Of a DNA stretch of 41,637 nt, positions 32,564 to 41,543 are shown in pieces. The DNA is from DATMYQ01 sp035560935 (lineage in GTDB: Bacteria; Bacillota; Negativicutes; Sporomusales; Sporomusaceae): NCBI GenBank assembly GCA_035560935.1, contig DATMYQ010000052.1:1-41637 (forward strand), read 5' to 3'. Made by a program: the position numbers and the translations under genes. The stretch's first letter is position 1; every line of letters starts with the position of its first letter. The notes below the pieces were generated by a model that saw nothing but the letters and a program-made list of their open reading frames with translations, was not told where the DNA came from and made no database searches.

Positions 32564-32599
32564 TTGTTGCTGCAGCGGTAAATTGTATAATAACAAGCA

Positions 32600-32639
32600 T
32601 CCGGAAGCAGATGATTCATTTGCTTCCGGAAATTTTTTT
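32600..32639 (+). terminator. Terminator after the MatC-type carrier gene
   Basis: TCCGGAAGCA (32600-32609) pairs with TGCTTCCGGA (32621-32630), extended inward by a G-T and four Watson-Crick pairs; AATTTTTTT follows. Confidence 0.9.
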
Positions 32640-32647
32640 CCGGGTCG

Positions 32648-32676
32648 TGTATCCATACCTGGGATTAGGATATAAT
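32648..32676 (+). promoter_or_regulatory. Candidate promoter of the lytS-like gene
   Basis: TATAAT (32671-32676) is consensus. The hexamer 17 bases upstream (TGTATC) is poor. It lies between a terminator and the lytS start at 32710. Confidence 0.45.
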
Positions 32677-32709
32677 AACGGTAAGGACAAAAAGCGGAGG
32701 TCGGGTTTC

Positions 32710-34407
32710 ATGCTCATTAACTGGGGCTATATCAGCAGCCATTTGCTGTTGGGATTGACATTCATTCTGGGGTTTGTTTTTCTGCTGACCAAGGTGCGGA
32801 TTTTTCGCAGCCGCATACTGAAACAGGAATTTTCCCTGCGGGATAAGCTGATGATGGTTGCGGTGTTCGGTGCGCTGGGCATCATGGGCACATATATCGG
32901 GTTTCGGGCGGTGGACGGTACGGCCAATACCCGGGCCGTGGGGGTTATTTTGGCCGGCTTGATCGGAGGACCGGCTGTAGGAGTGGGCGCGGGCTGCATT
33001 GCGGGTTTGCATCGCTTCACACTGGGGGGCATTACGGCGTACAACAGCGCTATCTCCGCGGTATTAGAAGGGTTGATGGCCGGCCTGGTTTGCACCCACT
33101 TGCGGAAAGTCCCGGCTCGCTGGGCGTACGCACTTCCCCTGACCTTTGTCCTGGAAGGCTTGCACATGCTATTCTTGTTGGTGATGGCGACACCGGTTCA
33201 GTATGAAGCAACCTGGAATTTGGTCCAGGCCATCATTCCGGCGATGCTGGTGACCAATCCGGCAGCGGTGGCGGCATTTATCGCGATTTTTGACAATGCC
33301 CGGACCGAACAGGAAAAAGTGGAGGGTAAGGCGGCGCGGCTGGCGCTGCAAATTGCCGAAAAAACGATGATCTATTTGCGAAAGGGATTAAATGCGGAGT
33401 CGGCGAAACAAACGGTAAGCGCGATTTTGGAAACGGTGGATGCGTTGGAAGCTGTGGCTCTGGTTTCGCAGGAAAAAGTACTGGCGTTCACTGACCGGCG
33501 GGGGCGCGGCGGCGGTCAGGAACTGCAGGCACCGCCTATTCAGGCGGCGTTGGAATTTGGCTTTTATGGAATGATTCAGAACTGGCGCGAATTCGATCAC
33601 CGGGTATCGGCGGAATTGGCCCTGGAAGCGGTAATCGCCGCGCCACTAAAGGATAATCACACTGTGATCGGCGCGCTGGTGTTCTACAAAGCCACTCGCA
33701 ACAGCATGACGTCTTTTGAAGTGGAATTGATCAAAGGTTTGTCTCATCTGATTTCCACCCAGTTGGAAGTGGGCAAGGGTGAGCAGCAGGCGGCGCTGCG
33801 GGCGGCAGCCGAGATCAAAGCGTTGCAGGCTCAGATCAATCCGCATTTTTTGTTCAACGCGTTAAATACTATTGTCTACTATTGTCGGCAAAAACCAGAA
33901 ATCGCCAGGGATTTACTGCTGAAGCTGGCGCAGTTTTATCGCAATAATTTGTCTCGAATCGATGATTTTATTGATTTGAAAACGGAGCTGCAGCATATTG
34001 ATGCCTACATTCAGATTGAGGCGGCACGGTTTTCCGGCAAACTAAGTATGGTATATGAGATCCCGACCGTCAATGGGCTGACAGTACCACCGTTTATTTT
34101 GCAGCCAATTGTGGAAAATGCGGTAAAACACGGATTGTATCCTCAAAAAACAGGTGGACAGATTACCGTGCGGGGTTATCGGCGTGAAAACCGGCTGGAA
34201 GTGGTGATCCAGGATGATGGCGTGGGGATGGACGAAGAAACTTGCCGCCGGGTGTTGCTGGAAACACCGGAGCGCAAAGGCATTGGACTGGTCAATGTGG
34301 ATCAGCGTCTCCGGGCGATTTACGGCGAGGAATATGGACTGAACATCGAAAGCGCGAAGGGGAAAGGAACCAGTGTGTCGCTGGCGTTTCCTCTGAATGC
34401 GCAATAA
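32710..34407 (+). CDS. LytS-type sensor histidine kinase (5TMR-GAF-HisKA_7TM/HATPase)
   Basis: A 565-residue membrane kinase. Residues 1-200 hold about six hydrophobic segments of the 5TM-5TMR_LYT sensor, with GLIGGPAVGVGAGCIAGLHRFTLGG (82-106) as hallmark. A GAF-like domain spans about 215-355. The phospho-accepting H379 lies in QINPHFLFNALNT. The ATP-binding domain has VENAVKHGLYP (N box), DDGVGMD and GIGLVNVDQRL. Such kinases include B. subtilis LytS and E. coli BtsS and YpdA, which respond to extracellular pyruvate. The ATG follows GCGGAGGTCGGG. The response regulator gene begins 24 bases after the stop codon. Confidence 0.9.
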   Translation: MLINWGYISSHLLLGLTFILGFVFLLTKVRIFRSRILKQEFSLRDKLMMVAVFGALGIMGTYIGFRAVDGTANTRAVGVILAGLIGGPAVGVGAGCIAGLHRFTLGGITAYNSAISAVLEGLMAGLVCTHLRKVPARWAYALPLTFVLEGLHMLFLLVMATPVQYEATWNLVQAIIPAMLVTNPAAVAAFIAIFDNARTEQEKVEGKAARLALQIAEKTMIYLRKGLNAESAKQTVSAILETVDALEAVALVSQEKVLAFTDRRGRGGGQELQAPPIQAALEFGFYGMIQNWREFDHRVSAELALEAVIAAPLKDNHTVIGALVFYKATRNSMTSFEVELIKGLSHLISTQLEVGKGEQQAALRAAAEIKALQAQINPHFLFNALNTIVYYCRQKPEIARDLLLKLAQFYRNNLSRIDDFIDLKTELQHIDAYIQIEAARFSGKLSMVYEIPTVNGLTVPPFILQPIVENAVKHGLYPQKTGGQITVRGYRRENRLEVVIQDDGVGMDEETCRRVLLETPERKGIGLVNVDQRLRAIYGEEYGLNIESAKGKGTSVSLAFPLNAQ

Positions 34408-34431
34408 TATGAAATGCCGAAAGGAGCAATC

Positions 34432-35193
34432 GTGAGTTTGCGAGCAGTGGTTGTGGATGATGAGTTTCCGGCCCGGGAGGAACTAAAGTCATTATTGCAG
34501 GAAACGGGAGAAGTTGAACTGGTAGGGGAAGCGGAAGACGGGGACGAGGTGGCGGTTCTTCTGGACCGGTATCGACCGGATGTGGTGTTTCTGGATATTG
34601 AAATGCGCAATCAAAACGGCATGGTGACGGCGGGCGAAATTATGGAACGGGAATTTCCTCCGGCGGTGGTGTTTACCACGGGCTATAGCCAATATGCCGT
34701 TCGGGCGTTTGCATTGAATGCCGTGGATTATATTCTTAAACCTTATTCCCTGGAACGGGTGAATACCTGCATTGCCAAATTACAGAAAATGAAAATAGAT
34801 GCGGTGGAGAATGGCGAAATCGTGGCCGACAACGTGACATCGACGCCGGATAGTCATTTTACGCACCTCAGCGTGTGGTCCAAAGACCGGATTTTGATTT
34901 TACGGCCCCAGGATATTTTTTTCGCGCGGGCAGATGAGAATCGACAAACTTTGCTGCAGACGGTAAAGGGCCCGATTACCACTAAGATTACGTTGCGGGA
35001 ACTGGAGGTGATGTTGCGGGAACAACGCTTTTTGCGCACACATAAAAGCTTTTTGGTCAATCTGACTAAAGTGGTGGAAGTCATTCCCTGGTTTAACAAC
35101 ACATACATGCTGGTGTTGGAAGGGGTCATGGAGAATAATATTCCGGTGGCCCGGCATTACATGAAAGAGTTTAACCAATTAATGAATATTTAA
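34432..35193 (+). CDS. LytR/LytTR-type response regulator
   Basis: A 253-residue DNA-binding response regulator. The receiver domain (1-120) has D9-D10, phospho-acceptor D55 (VVFLDIEMRN), T/S position in FTTGYS and K104 (DYILKPYS). The LytTR DNA-binding domain is at about 145-250 (RILILRPQDIFFARADENR to PVARHYMKEFNQLM). The start is GTG at 34432 behind AAAGGAGC; an ATG 18 bases earlier is poorly placed. It is the partner of the upstream LytS-like kinase. LytTR proteins bind paired direct repeats about two helical turns apart; such a repeat exists upstream of cstA. Confidence 0.92.
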   Translation: MSLRAVVVDDEFPAREELKSLLQETGEVELVGEAEDGDEVAVLLDRYRPDVVFLDIEMRNQNGMVTAGEIMEREFPPAVVFTTGYSQYAVRAFALNAVDYILKPYSLERVNTCIAKLQKMKIDAVENGEIVADNVTSTPDSHFTHLSVWSKDRILILRPQDIFFARADENRQTLLQTVKGPITTKITLRELEVMLREQRFLRTHKSFLVNLTKVVEVIPWFNNTYMLVLEGVMENNIPVARHYMKEFNQLMNI

Positions 35194-35212
35194 TGCGGGT
35201 GATAATATACGG

Positions 35213-35262
35213 AATGAAGATACCCCACTGCGTCTTAATACTCGCAGCGGGGTATCTTCATT
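35213..35262. terminator. Bidirectional terminator between lytR-like and osmC-like genes
   Basis: A 20-bp stem (35213-35232 with 35243-35262) with a single A/C mismatch; arms begin AATGAAGATACCCC. It sits between two converging genes. Confidence 0.88.
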
Positions 35263-35276
35263 TGCTTTAGTTGGAT

Positions 35277-35687
35277 TTAATTGCCATAACGGAAGGTGAC
35301 GGTTTTTTTCATATCCGGATGCAGGCTGTTGTACACGGGACATTCTTTGGCCGCCAGTTCAATGATCTTTTTCTGCTTAGGAGTATAATCGTTATGGGGC
35401 AGCGTGATGGTTGTGACTAATTCTACGACGCGGCGGGGATCGGTGCCCATAATTTTGTCGGTCTCGATGGTGGCGCCTTCCAGCGTGAAGTCGTGGGTTT
35501 TCGCGGCAATGCCCATGATGGTCAGTACACAGGCGCCATAAGCGGTAGCGAGGAGGTCAGTGGGAGAAAATGCCTCTCCTTTGCCCTGGTTGTCCAATGG
35601 TGCATCCGTCAGCAGGATGCTTTGGGATTGGAAATGAATGGATTCGGTACGTAGTCCGCCAAGGTATTTGGTTTGCACAGTGGCCAT
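35277..35687 (-). CDS. OsmC/Ohr family thiol peroxidase-like protein
   Basis: A 136-residue protein of normal OsmC length. The two redox cysteines are C53 (YGACVLT) and C116 (KECPVYN). OsmC and Ohr reduce organic hydroperoxides with these thiols. The sequence fits the broad OsmC group (YhfA-like) rather than true Ohr, which cannot be settled by eye. AAAGGGG precedes the ATG on the minus strand. It faces the lytR-like gene across a shared terminator and lies beside a 510-base gene-free region. Confidence 0.88.
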   Translation of the reverse strand: MATVQTKYLGGLRTESIHFQSQSILLTDAPLDNQGKGEAFSPTDLLATAYGACVLTIMGIAAKTHDFTLEGATIETDKIMGTDPRRVVELVTTITLPHNDYTPKQKKIIELAAKECPVYNSLHPDMKKTVTFRYGN

Positions 35688-36197
35688 AGTAAATAAACCC
35701 CTTTCATGAAAGATAAACGGTTATGCGGCAAGAATAACACACGTTTCAGTAATTTCTGCAAAAAAGAGAGTTTTCCTGCCATGACAAACGATTTATCAAG
35801 AAAAGCACTGATTAAATGAACGCATCGCCAAAACAAAGATTTTTTTGTCGGGCAAGAAAAGCGGCAGCGCAGGAATAGAAGCGCTATTTTGAGGTAAGCC
35901 TGACACAGTCCGGCGGAAAAAGATTTGTTTTGGCGTGTGATGTGAATTAATCAGTGCTTCCCAAGGAAAAACGATAAGGGAAACCGAATGTTTAAGTAAA
36001 AGAGTCGGTAAGAAAAATTGACTGGAACTGCCAATGGAAGGCGAAGAAGGTTGATTTCATCAAGCATCCTTCAGTAAAGTTTGTGTTGTGGCAGGATTAA
36101 CGGAACCGGTTGAGGAATCTATTCCGATAGTGAATGGATTTGTGTCGATATTTCCCGGGAAATAACCTTTGGCGAAAGCGAGAGGGGGGCGGGTTGA
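35688..36197. other. 510-base intergenic region with a long inverted repeat
   Basis: I see no supported gene here. CGCCAAAACAAA (35826-35837) is perfectly repeated in inverse orientation at 35924-35935. After a two-base mismatch the arms continue with TTTTT/AAAAA. A smaller AGCGC/GCGCT stem lies inside. The remainder is A-rich and contains only short open frames without ribosome binding sites. The right end supplies AGAGGGGGGCGGG for the next gene. Confidence 0.6.
35826..35935. repeat. Inverted repeat of 12 bp (extended to about 19) enclosing about 86 bases
   Basis: The left arm CGCCAAAACAAA and right arm TTTGTTTTGGCG are exact complements. Inside lies AGCGC-N10-GCGCT. It may be a structured RNA or a small non-autonomous mobile element. 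No target duplication was identified. Confidence 0.5.
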
Positions 36198-39100
36198 TTG
36201 CCGTCTGTTTCCAAAACTGCTTTGAAAATTGCATTGCTCTATAGTTTGGTCGGGTCTGTATGGATTTTGTTTTCCGATCAATTGACGGTCAGGCTGATAA
36301 GCAACCCGGAAGAACAGCTTGCTATGTCGGTGGCGAAAGGCTGGTTATTTATTCTGGTTACGACGGTTTGCCTGTATGCTGTTCTCCAACGGTATTTGCA
36401 ACGGCTGCAACAGGTGAATCAAGACCTGGCCACTGCCTACGAAGAAATGCGCATTGTGCAGGATGAATTGCAGGATCGCTTCTCGGAACTGCAGGAGGCG
36501 AGTCAAGACTTGCAAGTCAGCCAGGAACGCTTCTACTCCCTGTTTTGCGGCATGGGCGAAGGTGTGGCGTTGCATGAAATGGTGCGGGATTCTTTTGGAC
36601 AGCCGGTGGATTACCGCATTGTGGAGGTAAATCCCCGTTATGAAGCGGTTTTAGGATTGAAACGGGAGTCTGTAACAGGCCAAACGGCCAGAGCGGCATA
36701 TGGAACATCGGAGGCGCCGTTCTTGTCCGAATACAGCCAAGTGGTCGCGAATCAGCAGCCGACGGTGATGGAGGTCTATTTTGCACCGTTGGACCGGCAT
36801 TTCCTCATCTCGGTTACTCCATGGGGCCGGGATGGCTTTGCCACGGTGTTTAGCGATACTACGGACAGAAAACAGACGGAACAGAAACTGCGGGAAAGAG
36901 AAATCACCTTTCGCATGGTGGCTGATTTTACGTACGACTGGGAATTCTGGATTGGCCCCCGGGGCGACTTACTGTATATGTCGCCGTCAGCGGAGCGGCT
37001 GAGCGGTTATCGTCGGGAGTGTTTTATCGACAGACCGGAGCTGCTGATGGAACTGGTGTATGAGGACGATCGTGGACGGGTGCAATCTCACATGATGCAG
37101 GAAGAGCAGACGGCGCCGGCGCCCCGGCATCTTGATTTTCGCCTTAAGAACGCTGCCGGACAAATTCGCTGGCTTAGTATGCATTATCTGCCGGTGTTTG
37201 ATGATAATGGTGCCGCTCTTGGGCGACGCTACAGTTGCCGGGACATTACGGACCGCATCGAGATGGAGGCGTTTATCCGACTGCAGTCGGAGGACTTGCG
37301 CCGGCTAAATGAACGGTTTTCTCTAGCGGCTGAATCGGCCGGGATTGGAGTTTGGGAACTGGATGTAGATAGTGGTAAACTGTTTTGGGATGAAACGATG
37401 CATGAGTTATATGGTTTGGCGCCGGGGGAGTTTGACGGTGATGTGAACGCTTGGCTGCGCGTTGTTCATCCGGATGACCGCCAGGAAGCGTTCCGGGAAT
37501 ACCGCCAGGCATTGCAGGGAGAAACCGAATATGACAGCGAATTTCGGGTGACCCGGCCGGATCAAAGTGTTCACTATATCAAGGCCTTTGGCCGGGTGGC
37601 CCGGCAGGGAAAACCGGGATCTGAGCGTATGACCGGTGTGAATTATGATATTACCCGGAGTAAAGTGGCGGAGGTCGCGTTGCGGCGCAGCGAGGCCCGT
37701 TACCGGATACTGACGGAAAGTTTGCGGGACGCAGTGTGGGTTTTGGACGTTCGGGATTTGCGTTTTACCTATAGCAGTCCGGCTGTGCGGCGTTTGCAGA
37801 ACTTGATGCCGGAGACAATGCTCAATCCAAAGATTGACGATGTGCTATTCCCGGAAGACCGGGATGCAATTATTGAGCGGGTGCGCAGCCGGGCGGAGGA
37901 TTTTCTTGCCGGACGCCAACCAGCGGAGCGGTATTATGTAGAGGAAATCCGACAACCTGGCCGTGACGGGTCTGTTTGGATGGAAGTGATCAGCCGGTAT
38001 TTTCTTAACGAAGAAAATGGCCGGGTGGAACTTTGGGGGGTGTCTCAGGACATTACCCAGCGCAAACAGACAGAAAGGGCGTTGCAGGATAGTGAAGCCC
38101 GTTACCGGGCAATCCTGCAGCAATCTCATGATGCAATCGCCGTGGTGGATATGGATTCGAAACGCTTTCTCGAAGTGAATGCCTGCCTGCTGCAACTGTT
38201 GGGATATTCCGAGCAGGAAATCCAACAGATGACTATTTTACAGGTGACGGAAGATCCGGAATTTCAGTCTGATGAATTCTATGCCGGGATTTTGTCCGGT
38301 CAGGAAAAGGCGGCCACCCGCCGGCAGCTTCGTCATAAACAAGGGCGTGTCGTCGAGGTGGAATTGTCGGCCTCGGTAATTCAGTTTGCCGGCAAACAGA
38401 TGTTTTTGTTTGATGGCCGCGATGTGACCGAAGAGCGGAAAATGCAGGAGAAAATACGTCAGGAAGTGTCTATTGCCGCTGCTCTGCAAAAATATATTTT
38501 GCCCCGCGATTTTCAGGACGTTTTGTTGACGGTAGAAGCGGTGTATTCTCCTTATCATGTGGTAAGCGGCGACTTCTATGATTATGCATGGAACCCCAAT
38601 CATCAGCGATTTTCAGGATACGTGCTCGATATTTCCGGACATGGAGTGGCCAGCTCCCTGCAAGGAATTGCGGTCAGCGCGTATTTTCGGGAGGTATTGG
38701 CGTCACCGATGCGTCTGGCGGCGAAACTGAACTGGATCAATCGGCATGTATTGCGGTATTTTACCGAGGATACCTATGCGGCTGCCATCTACTTCGAATT
38801 CGACTTTACTACCAAGGTTTTAACATACGCTACCGCGGGAATTTACGGTTTTTTGGCTTCGACGGCGGAATTGCCGGCGATTGTGATGCAGGCGGGTTCA
38901 TTTATTGGGATTTTGGATGATGCGGAATACGGGGAAGGTTCCATATCTTTTGCCAGTGGCGATTCATTTTATTTTATGAGTGACGGAATTTTTGACCAAA
39001 TTTCCCGCGACCGGAGTTTGACTGTCAAGGATTTTGCCGGGACGGTGGATTGGCTGCGAAAACTGGCTACCAACGAAGGCCGGCGGGATGATTGCTGCGC

Positions 39101-39533
39101 TTTGTGCATCCGGATCAATGGACGCCCCTCTTTTCCCGTATGCTTTGAATTGCGCGGTTCGGGTGAGTATGAGCGGATTAGAAGCCGGATACGGGAACTG
39201 CTGCGGGAGGTGGCCGGCGATCAGGTAGCGCGGCTGGACGTGGCAATTGGTGAAGCCCTGAATAACAGCGTGCGGGAATCGATGGATGTTCGGATAAAGA
39301 TTAATCTTTATGGTCCGCGGCTAGCCATTCGGATACGGGATAGCGGCGAGGGATTTGATGGGAACCGCCGCGTGACGGAATATCTTGACAGGCAGGACCG
39401 GTTATTTGAAGAACGGATGATGGATGAGGGCGGACGGGGAATTTATATTATGGCAGCCTGGATGGACCGGGTGCTGTATAATCGTGCCGGCAATGAAGTG
39501 TTGCTGGTGAAGAGACTGCCGCTGGTGTTATAA
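36198..39533 (+). CDS. Membrane-anchored multi-PAS SpoIIE phosphatase fused to an RsbW-like kinase domain
   Basis: An 1111-residue signalling protein. Two transmembrane helices (about 8-28 and 44-66) and a coiled coil (to about 112) lead into five PAS domains (about 113-235, 238-357, 375-495, 500-625, 632-750). A SpoIIE/RsbU-type PP2C phosphatase follows (about 755-970) with SGDFYDY, DISGHGV and SDGIFDQ as metal-binding motifs. The C-terminus (about 975-1105) is an RsbW/SpoIIAB-like HATPase with EALNNSVRES and the GGRGIYIM lid. Phosphatase and kinase would act oppositely on a STAS-domain partner, which is not encoded nearby. The start is TTG after AGAGGGGGGCGGG. The input signal is unknown. 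Confidence 0.88.
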   Translation: MPSVSKTALKIALLYSLVGSVWILFSDQLTVRLISNPEEQLAMSVAKGWLFILVTTVCLYAVLQRYLQRLQQVNQDLATAYEEMRIVQDELQDRFSELQEASQDLQVSQERFYSLFCGMGEGVALHEMVRDSFGQPVDYRIVEVNPRYEAVLGLKRESVTGQTARAAYGTSEAPFLSEYSQVVANQQPTVMEVYFAPLDRHFLISVTPWGRDGFATVFSDTTDRKQTEQKLREREITFRMVADFTYDWEFWIGPRGDLLYMSPSAERLSGYRRECFIDRPELLMELVYEDDRGRVQSHMMQEEQTAPAPRHLDFRLKNAAGQIRWLSMHYLPVFDDNGAALGRRYSCRDITDRIEMEAFIRLQSEDLRRLNERFSLAAESAGIGVWELDVDSGKLFWDETMHELYGLAPGEFDGDVNAWLRVVHPDDRQEAFREYRQALQGETEYDSEFRVTRPDQSVHYIKAFGRVARQGKPGSERMTGVNYDITRSKVAEVALRRSEARYRILTESLRDAVWVLDVRDLRFTYSSPAVRRLQNLMPETMLNPKIDDVLFPEDRDAIIERVRSRAEDFLAGRQPAERYYVEEIRQPGRDGSVWMEVISRYFLNEENGRVELWGVSQDITQRKQTERALQDSEARYRAILQQSHDAIAVVDMDSKRFLEVNACLLQLLGYSEQEIQQMTILQVTEDPEFQSDEFYAGILSGQEKAATRRQLRHKQGRVVEVELSASVIQFAGKQMFLFDGRDVTEERKMQEKIRQEVSIAAALQKYILPRDFQDVLLTVEAVYSPYHVVSGDFYDYAWNPNHQRFSGYVLDISGHGVASSLQGIAVSAYFREVLASPMRLAAKLNWINRHVLRYFTEDTYAAAIYFEFDFTTKVLTYATAGIYGFLASTAELPAIVMQAGSFIGILDDAEYGEGSISFASGDSFYFMSDGIFDQISRDRSLTVKDFAGTVDWLRKLATNEGRRDDCCALCIRINGRPSFPVCFELRGSGEYERIRSRIRELLREVAGDQVARLDVAIGEALNNSVRESMDVRIKINLYGPRLAIRIRDSGEGFDGNRRVTEYLDRQDRLFEERMMDEGGRGIYIMAAWMDRVLYNRAGNEVLLVKRLPLVL

Positions 39534-39582
39534 TAAAACGAAGTTTATCTATCGACCGGATGATATAGGGAGGAAACAGGAA

Positions 39583-40116
39583 GTGACGGAAATAAGCAAA
39601 AGGGTTCCGGGGTGGCAAGAAAAAATACCTACCATGATCGCGATTACTACGCTGATCTTGGCGGTATGCGCTACCTTGACGGGTTTTAAGGCGGCAGGGT
39701 ACGGGAACAAAATGGTATTGTTACAAAACCTGGCCACTGATCAGTGGAGTTTTTATCAGGCAAAGAGTATTAAGGAAACTGCGTATAAAATCCAAAGAGA
39801 TGCGGTGATGGCGGCAATTCCCGAAGAACAGCGCAGTGAAGCGTTAAACAAACAAATCACGGTATTTGCGAAGGAAATTGACCGCTATAAACAGGAAAAA
39901 GACGACATTGAAAAAGAGGCGCGGCGCATTGAAAAAGAACGGGATATAGCCCAGCAGTACAACAATACGTTGGGACAGGCACTGATGTTTTTGCAGGTGG
40001 GGATCTTATTGTCGTCGCTGGCATCAATTAATAAAACTCATCTTTATTGGTATGCTGGTGGCGGAATCGGTGCAGTGGGAGTGGGAATTTTTATTTATGC
40101 GATGCTGCTGATGTAG
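39583..40116 (+). CDS. DUF4337-like membrane protein with central coiled coil
   Basis: A 177-residue protein. One hydrophobic segment is at about 17-35. A charged helical coiled-coil stretch follows (about 60-130, rich in K, E, R and Q). Two more hydrophobic segments are at about 133-150 and 155-176. This layout and ATLTGFKAAGYGNKMVLLQN fit the DUF4337 family, whose function is unknown. The start is GTG with AGGGAGG 9 bases before it. It lies 49 bases after the SpoIIE-type gene and may belong to the same transcript. Confidence 0.75.
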   Translation: MTEISKRVPGWQEKIPTMIAITTLILAVCATLTGFKAAGYGNKMVLLQNLATDQWSFYQAKSIKETAYKIQRDAVMAAIPEEQRSEALNKQITVFAKEIDRYKQEKDDIEKEARRIEKERDIAQQYNNTLGQALMFLQVGILLSSLASINKTHLYWYAGGGIGAVGVGIFIYAMLLM

Positions 40117-40203
40117 TGGAAAAAGCTCCACACTGATAACGGCAGGAGTTTGGCATATCACGCAGAAAATATTGACATAACAGGCACCAGAGGAGGTAGC
40201 TTG

Positions 40204-40920
40204 ATGCAGACGATTCCGGCGCAGGGAGGCGATAAGAAAATGGAAGAAATTAGCGAAAAATCTTTTATAGATAATTTATTTCAGGTAAATCAACGGTTGG
40301 AAATCGGTGTGAATGAAAAACATGGCAAAATCAACACTTATAAAAGTCGTATTGAAGGTGTACAGTCGGATCGATTGGTCGTGGCCATGCCAATGTTCCG
40401 GGGGGCGGCGGTCAGTCTGAAAGAGGGAGAATATTTTCAGGTACGGCTGATAGTAGGCCAGCTGTCTTATCAATTTTCCAGCTACTTTATCAGCAGGCAA
40501 CTTTCTCCATTACCGGTATGGATCATTGCCCGGCCGGGCAGCGTTACCAAGGTGCAGCAACGTTCCTTTGTGCGTATGGGGGGGAGCATGGCCGCGAGTG
40601 TTGTCATCAGACCGCAAGATGACAGTGAACCGGAGCGGTACGATGTGTTGACCCGGGATATCAGCGGTGGCGGTACAGAGATTGTCATGGACAAACGATT
40701 AGCCCATGGGACCAAGCTGCAGGTAGTAGTCCGTCTTCCCGGGATGGGTGCCGTCAGTGCCGTGGGTGAAGTGGTACGTGTTAATAAACCCTTGGAAGAC
40801 AGAGAAATTTATTGGGTGGGTATCCGCTTTGTTGATATCCAGGAACGGGACCGGGACAACATTATTCATTATATATTCAAACGGCAACTGGAATTGCGGC
40901 GTAAGGAAAATCGCAATTAA
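40204..40920 (+). CDS. YcgR-like PilZ-domain c-di-GMP receptor
   Basis: A 238-residue cytoplasmic protein with a YcgR-type N-terminal domain (about 28-110) and a PilZ domain (about 115-235). Both c-di-GMP binding motifs are intact: RSFVR (R120, R124) and DISGGG (D152, S154, G157). YcgR-family proteins slow flagellar rotation or alter motility when c-di-GMP is high. The ATG at 40204 has AGGAGG exactly 7 bases upstream; ATG 40240 behind GGGAGG is an alternative that would remove 12 residues. It ends in a 4-base overlap with the opposing small gene. The diguanylate cyclase at 8.7 kb could supply its ligand. Confidence 0.9.
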   Translation: MQTIPAQGGDKKMEEISEKSFIDNLFQVNQRLEIGVNEKHGKINTYKSRIEGVQSDRLVVAMPMFRGAAVSLKEGEYFQVRLIVGQLSYQFSSYFISRQLSPLPVWIIARPGSVTKVQQRSFVRMGGSMAASVVIRPQDDSEPERYDVLTRDISGGGTEIVMDKRLAHGTKLQVVVRLPGMGAVSAVGEVVRVNKPLEDREIYWVGIRFVDIQERDRDNIIHYIFKRQLELRRKENRN

Positions 40921-41174
40921 CTGGCGGGAAGCTCTTCATTGCTAAGCAATTCCTGAATTTCGCGGGATATTAGTTTGTTATTGTCTTCAATGATTTGGGC
41001 AAACAGGGCCGGCAGGATGATATGGGTATAGACTTTTAACCGCTGCAGCTCTGCGGATACGGGGTCCGCTGCTTTGCCGCCTTCTGTTTCCATCAGAGAT
41101 TCAAAACGGTGGATATTGCTGATCAACAATTCTCCCAGGCGGTTGGCCACCTGGTCTTTGGTCATGCCCAGCAT
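40917..41174 (-). CDS. Small helical protein of unknown function
   Basis: An 85-residue, predicted all-helical, acidic protein. I do not recognise the family. It starts with ATG at 41174 behind AAGGAG with 8-base spacing, so expression looks real; a GTG at 41183 would add three residues but overlaps the ribosome binding site. No cysteines, signal peptide or membrane segment are present. Its stop codon overlaps that of the PilZ gene on the other strand. It may be a small adaptor, but nothing shows this directly. Confidence 0.6.
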   Translation of the reverse strand: MLGMTKDQVANRLGELLISNIHRFESLMETEGGKAADPVSAELQRLKVYTHIILPALFAQIIEDNNKLISREIQELLSNEELPAS

Positions 41175-41324
41175 TGCGATCACTCCTTTGTTATGTATTA
41201 AGGCAGTACTTTCTATAGTATGGCATCAACATAGTGAGAAATAAATACCTCGTAATAAGCATTTGCGATGAAGCGGTGTTGCGGAAACGATGTGAGCTTC
41301 CTCTGGTTGCCAAACGATTGGGAC

Positions 41325-41352
41325 AGCCTCCTTCTTTTGGAGGCTCGTTTTT
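41325..41352 (+). terminator. Terminator-like hairpin with no coding gene before it
   Basis: AGCCTCC (41325-41331) pairs with GGAGGCT (41339-41345), followed by CG and TTTTT. No plus-strand gene ends in the preceding 400 bases, so it may end a short non-coding transcript. Confidence 0.65.
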
Positions 41353-41469
41353 GTGCTGAAAGAATTCAAAATGACATTAATGCAAGGAAGGGAAAGGAAA
41401 TGGCCCGGGAAACATTGCTTAAGAATACAAAATACATGAGGAATGATTATTGAGTTGAAATGTAGTTTT

Positions 41470-41499
41470 TTGTAGAATGTGTTCTGTGTTGTGATAAAA
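41470..41499 (+). promoter_or_regulatory. Candidate promoter of the right-edge ferredoxin gene
   Basis: TTGTAG (41470-41475), 18-base spacer, TAAAAT (41494-41499), about 45 bases before the start codon. A GTTGT/ACAAC inverted repeat (41488-41520) overlaps it and could be an operator. Confidence 0.45.
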
Positions 41500-41543
41500 T
41501 AATAAATATTGCGATACAACACTGTTTTATAAGGAGGCTGTTT

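Larger units (their letters stand above)
41175..41543. other. 369-base intergenic region with possible small RNA and ferredoxin promoter
   Basis: It holds a weak plus-strand promoter TTATGT-N17-TATAGT (41191-41219), a region with two related GTTGC..AAACGAT segments (near 41278 and 41307), a terminator-like hairpin (41325-41352) and a promoter for the next gene (41470-41499). A 61-residue open frame at 41268 has no ribosome binding site and no family likeness. Confidence 0.5.

Noticed and set aside
41268..41453. 61-residue plus-strand open frame
   Set aside because: No ribosome binding site, no family likeness, and it runs through the terminator-like hairpin.
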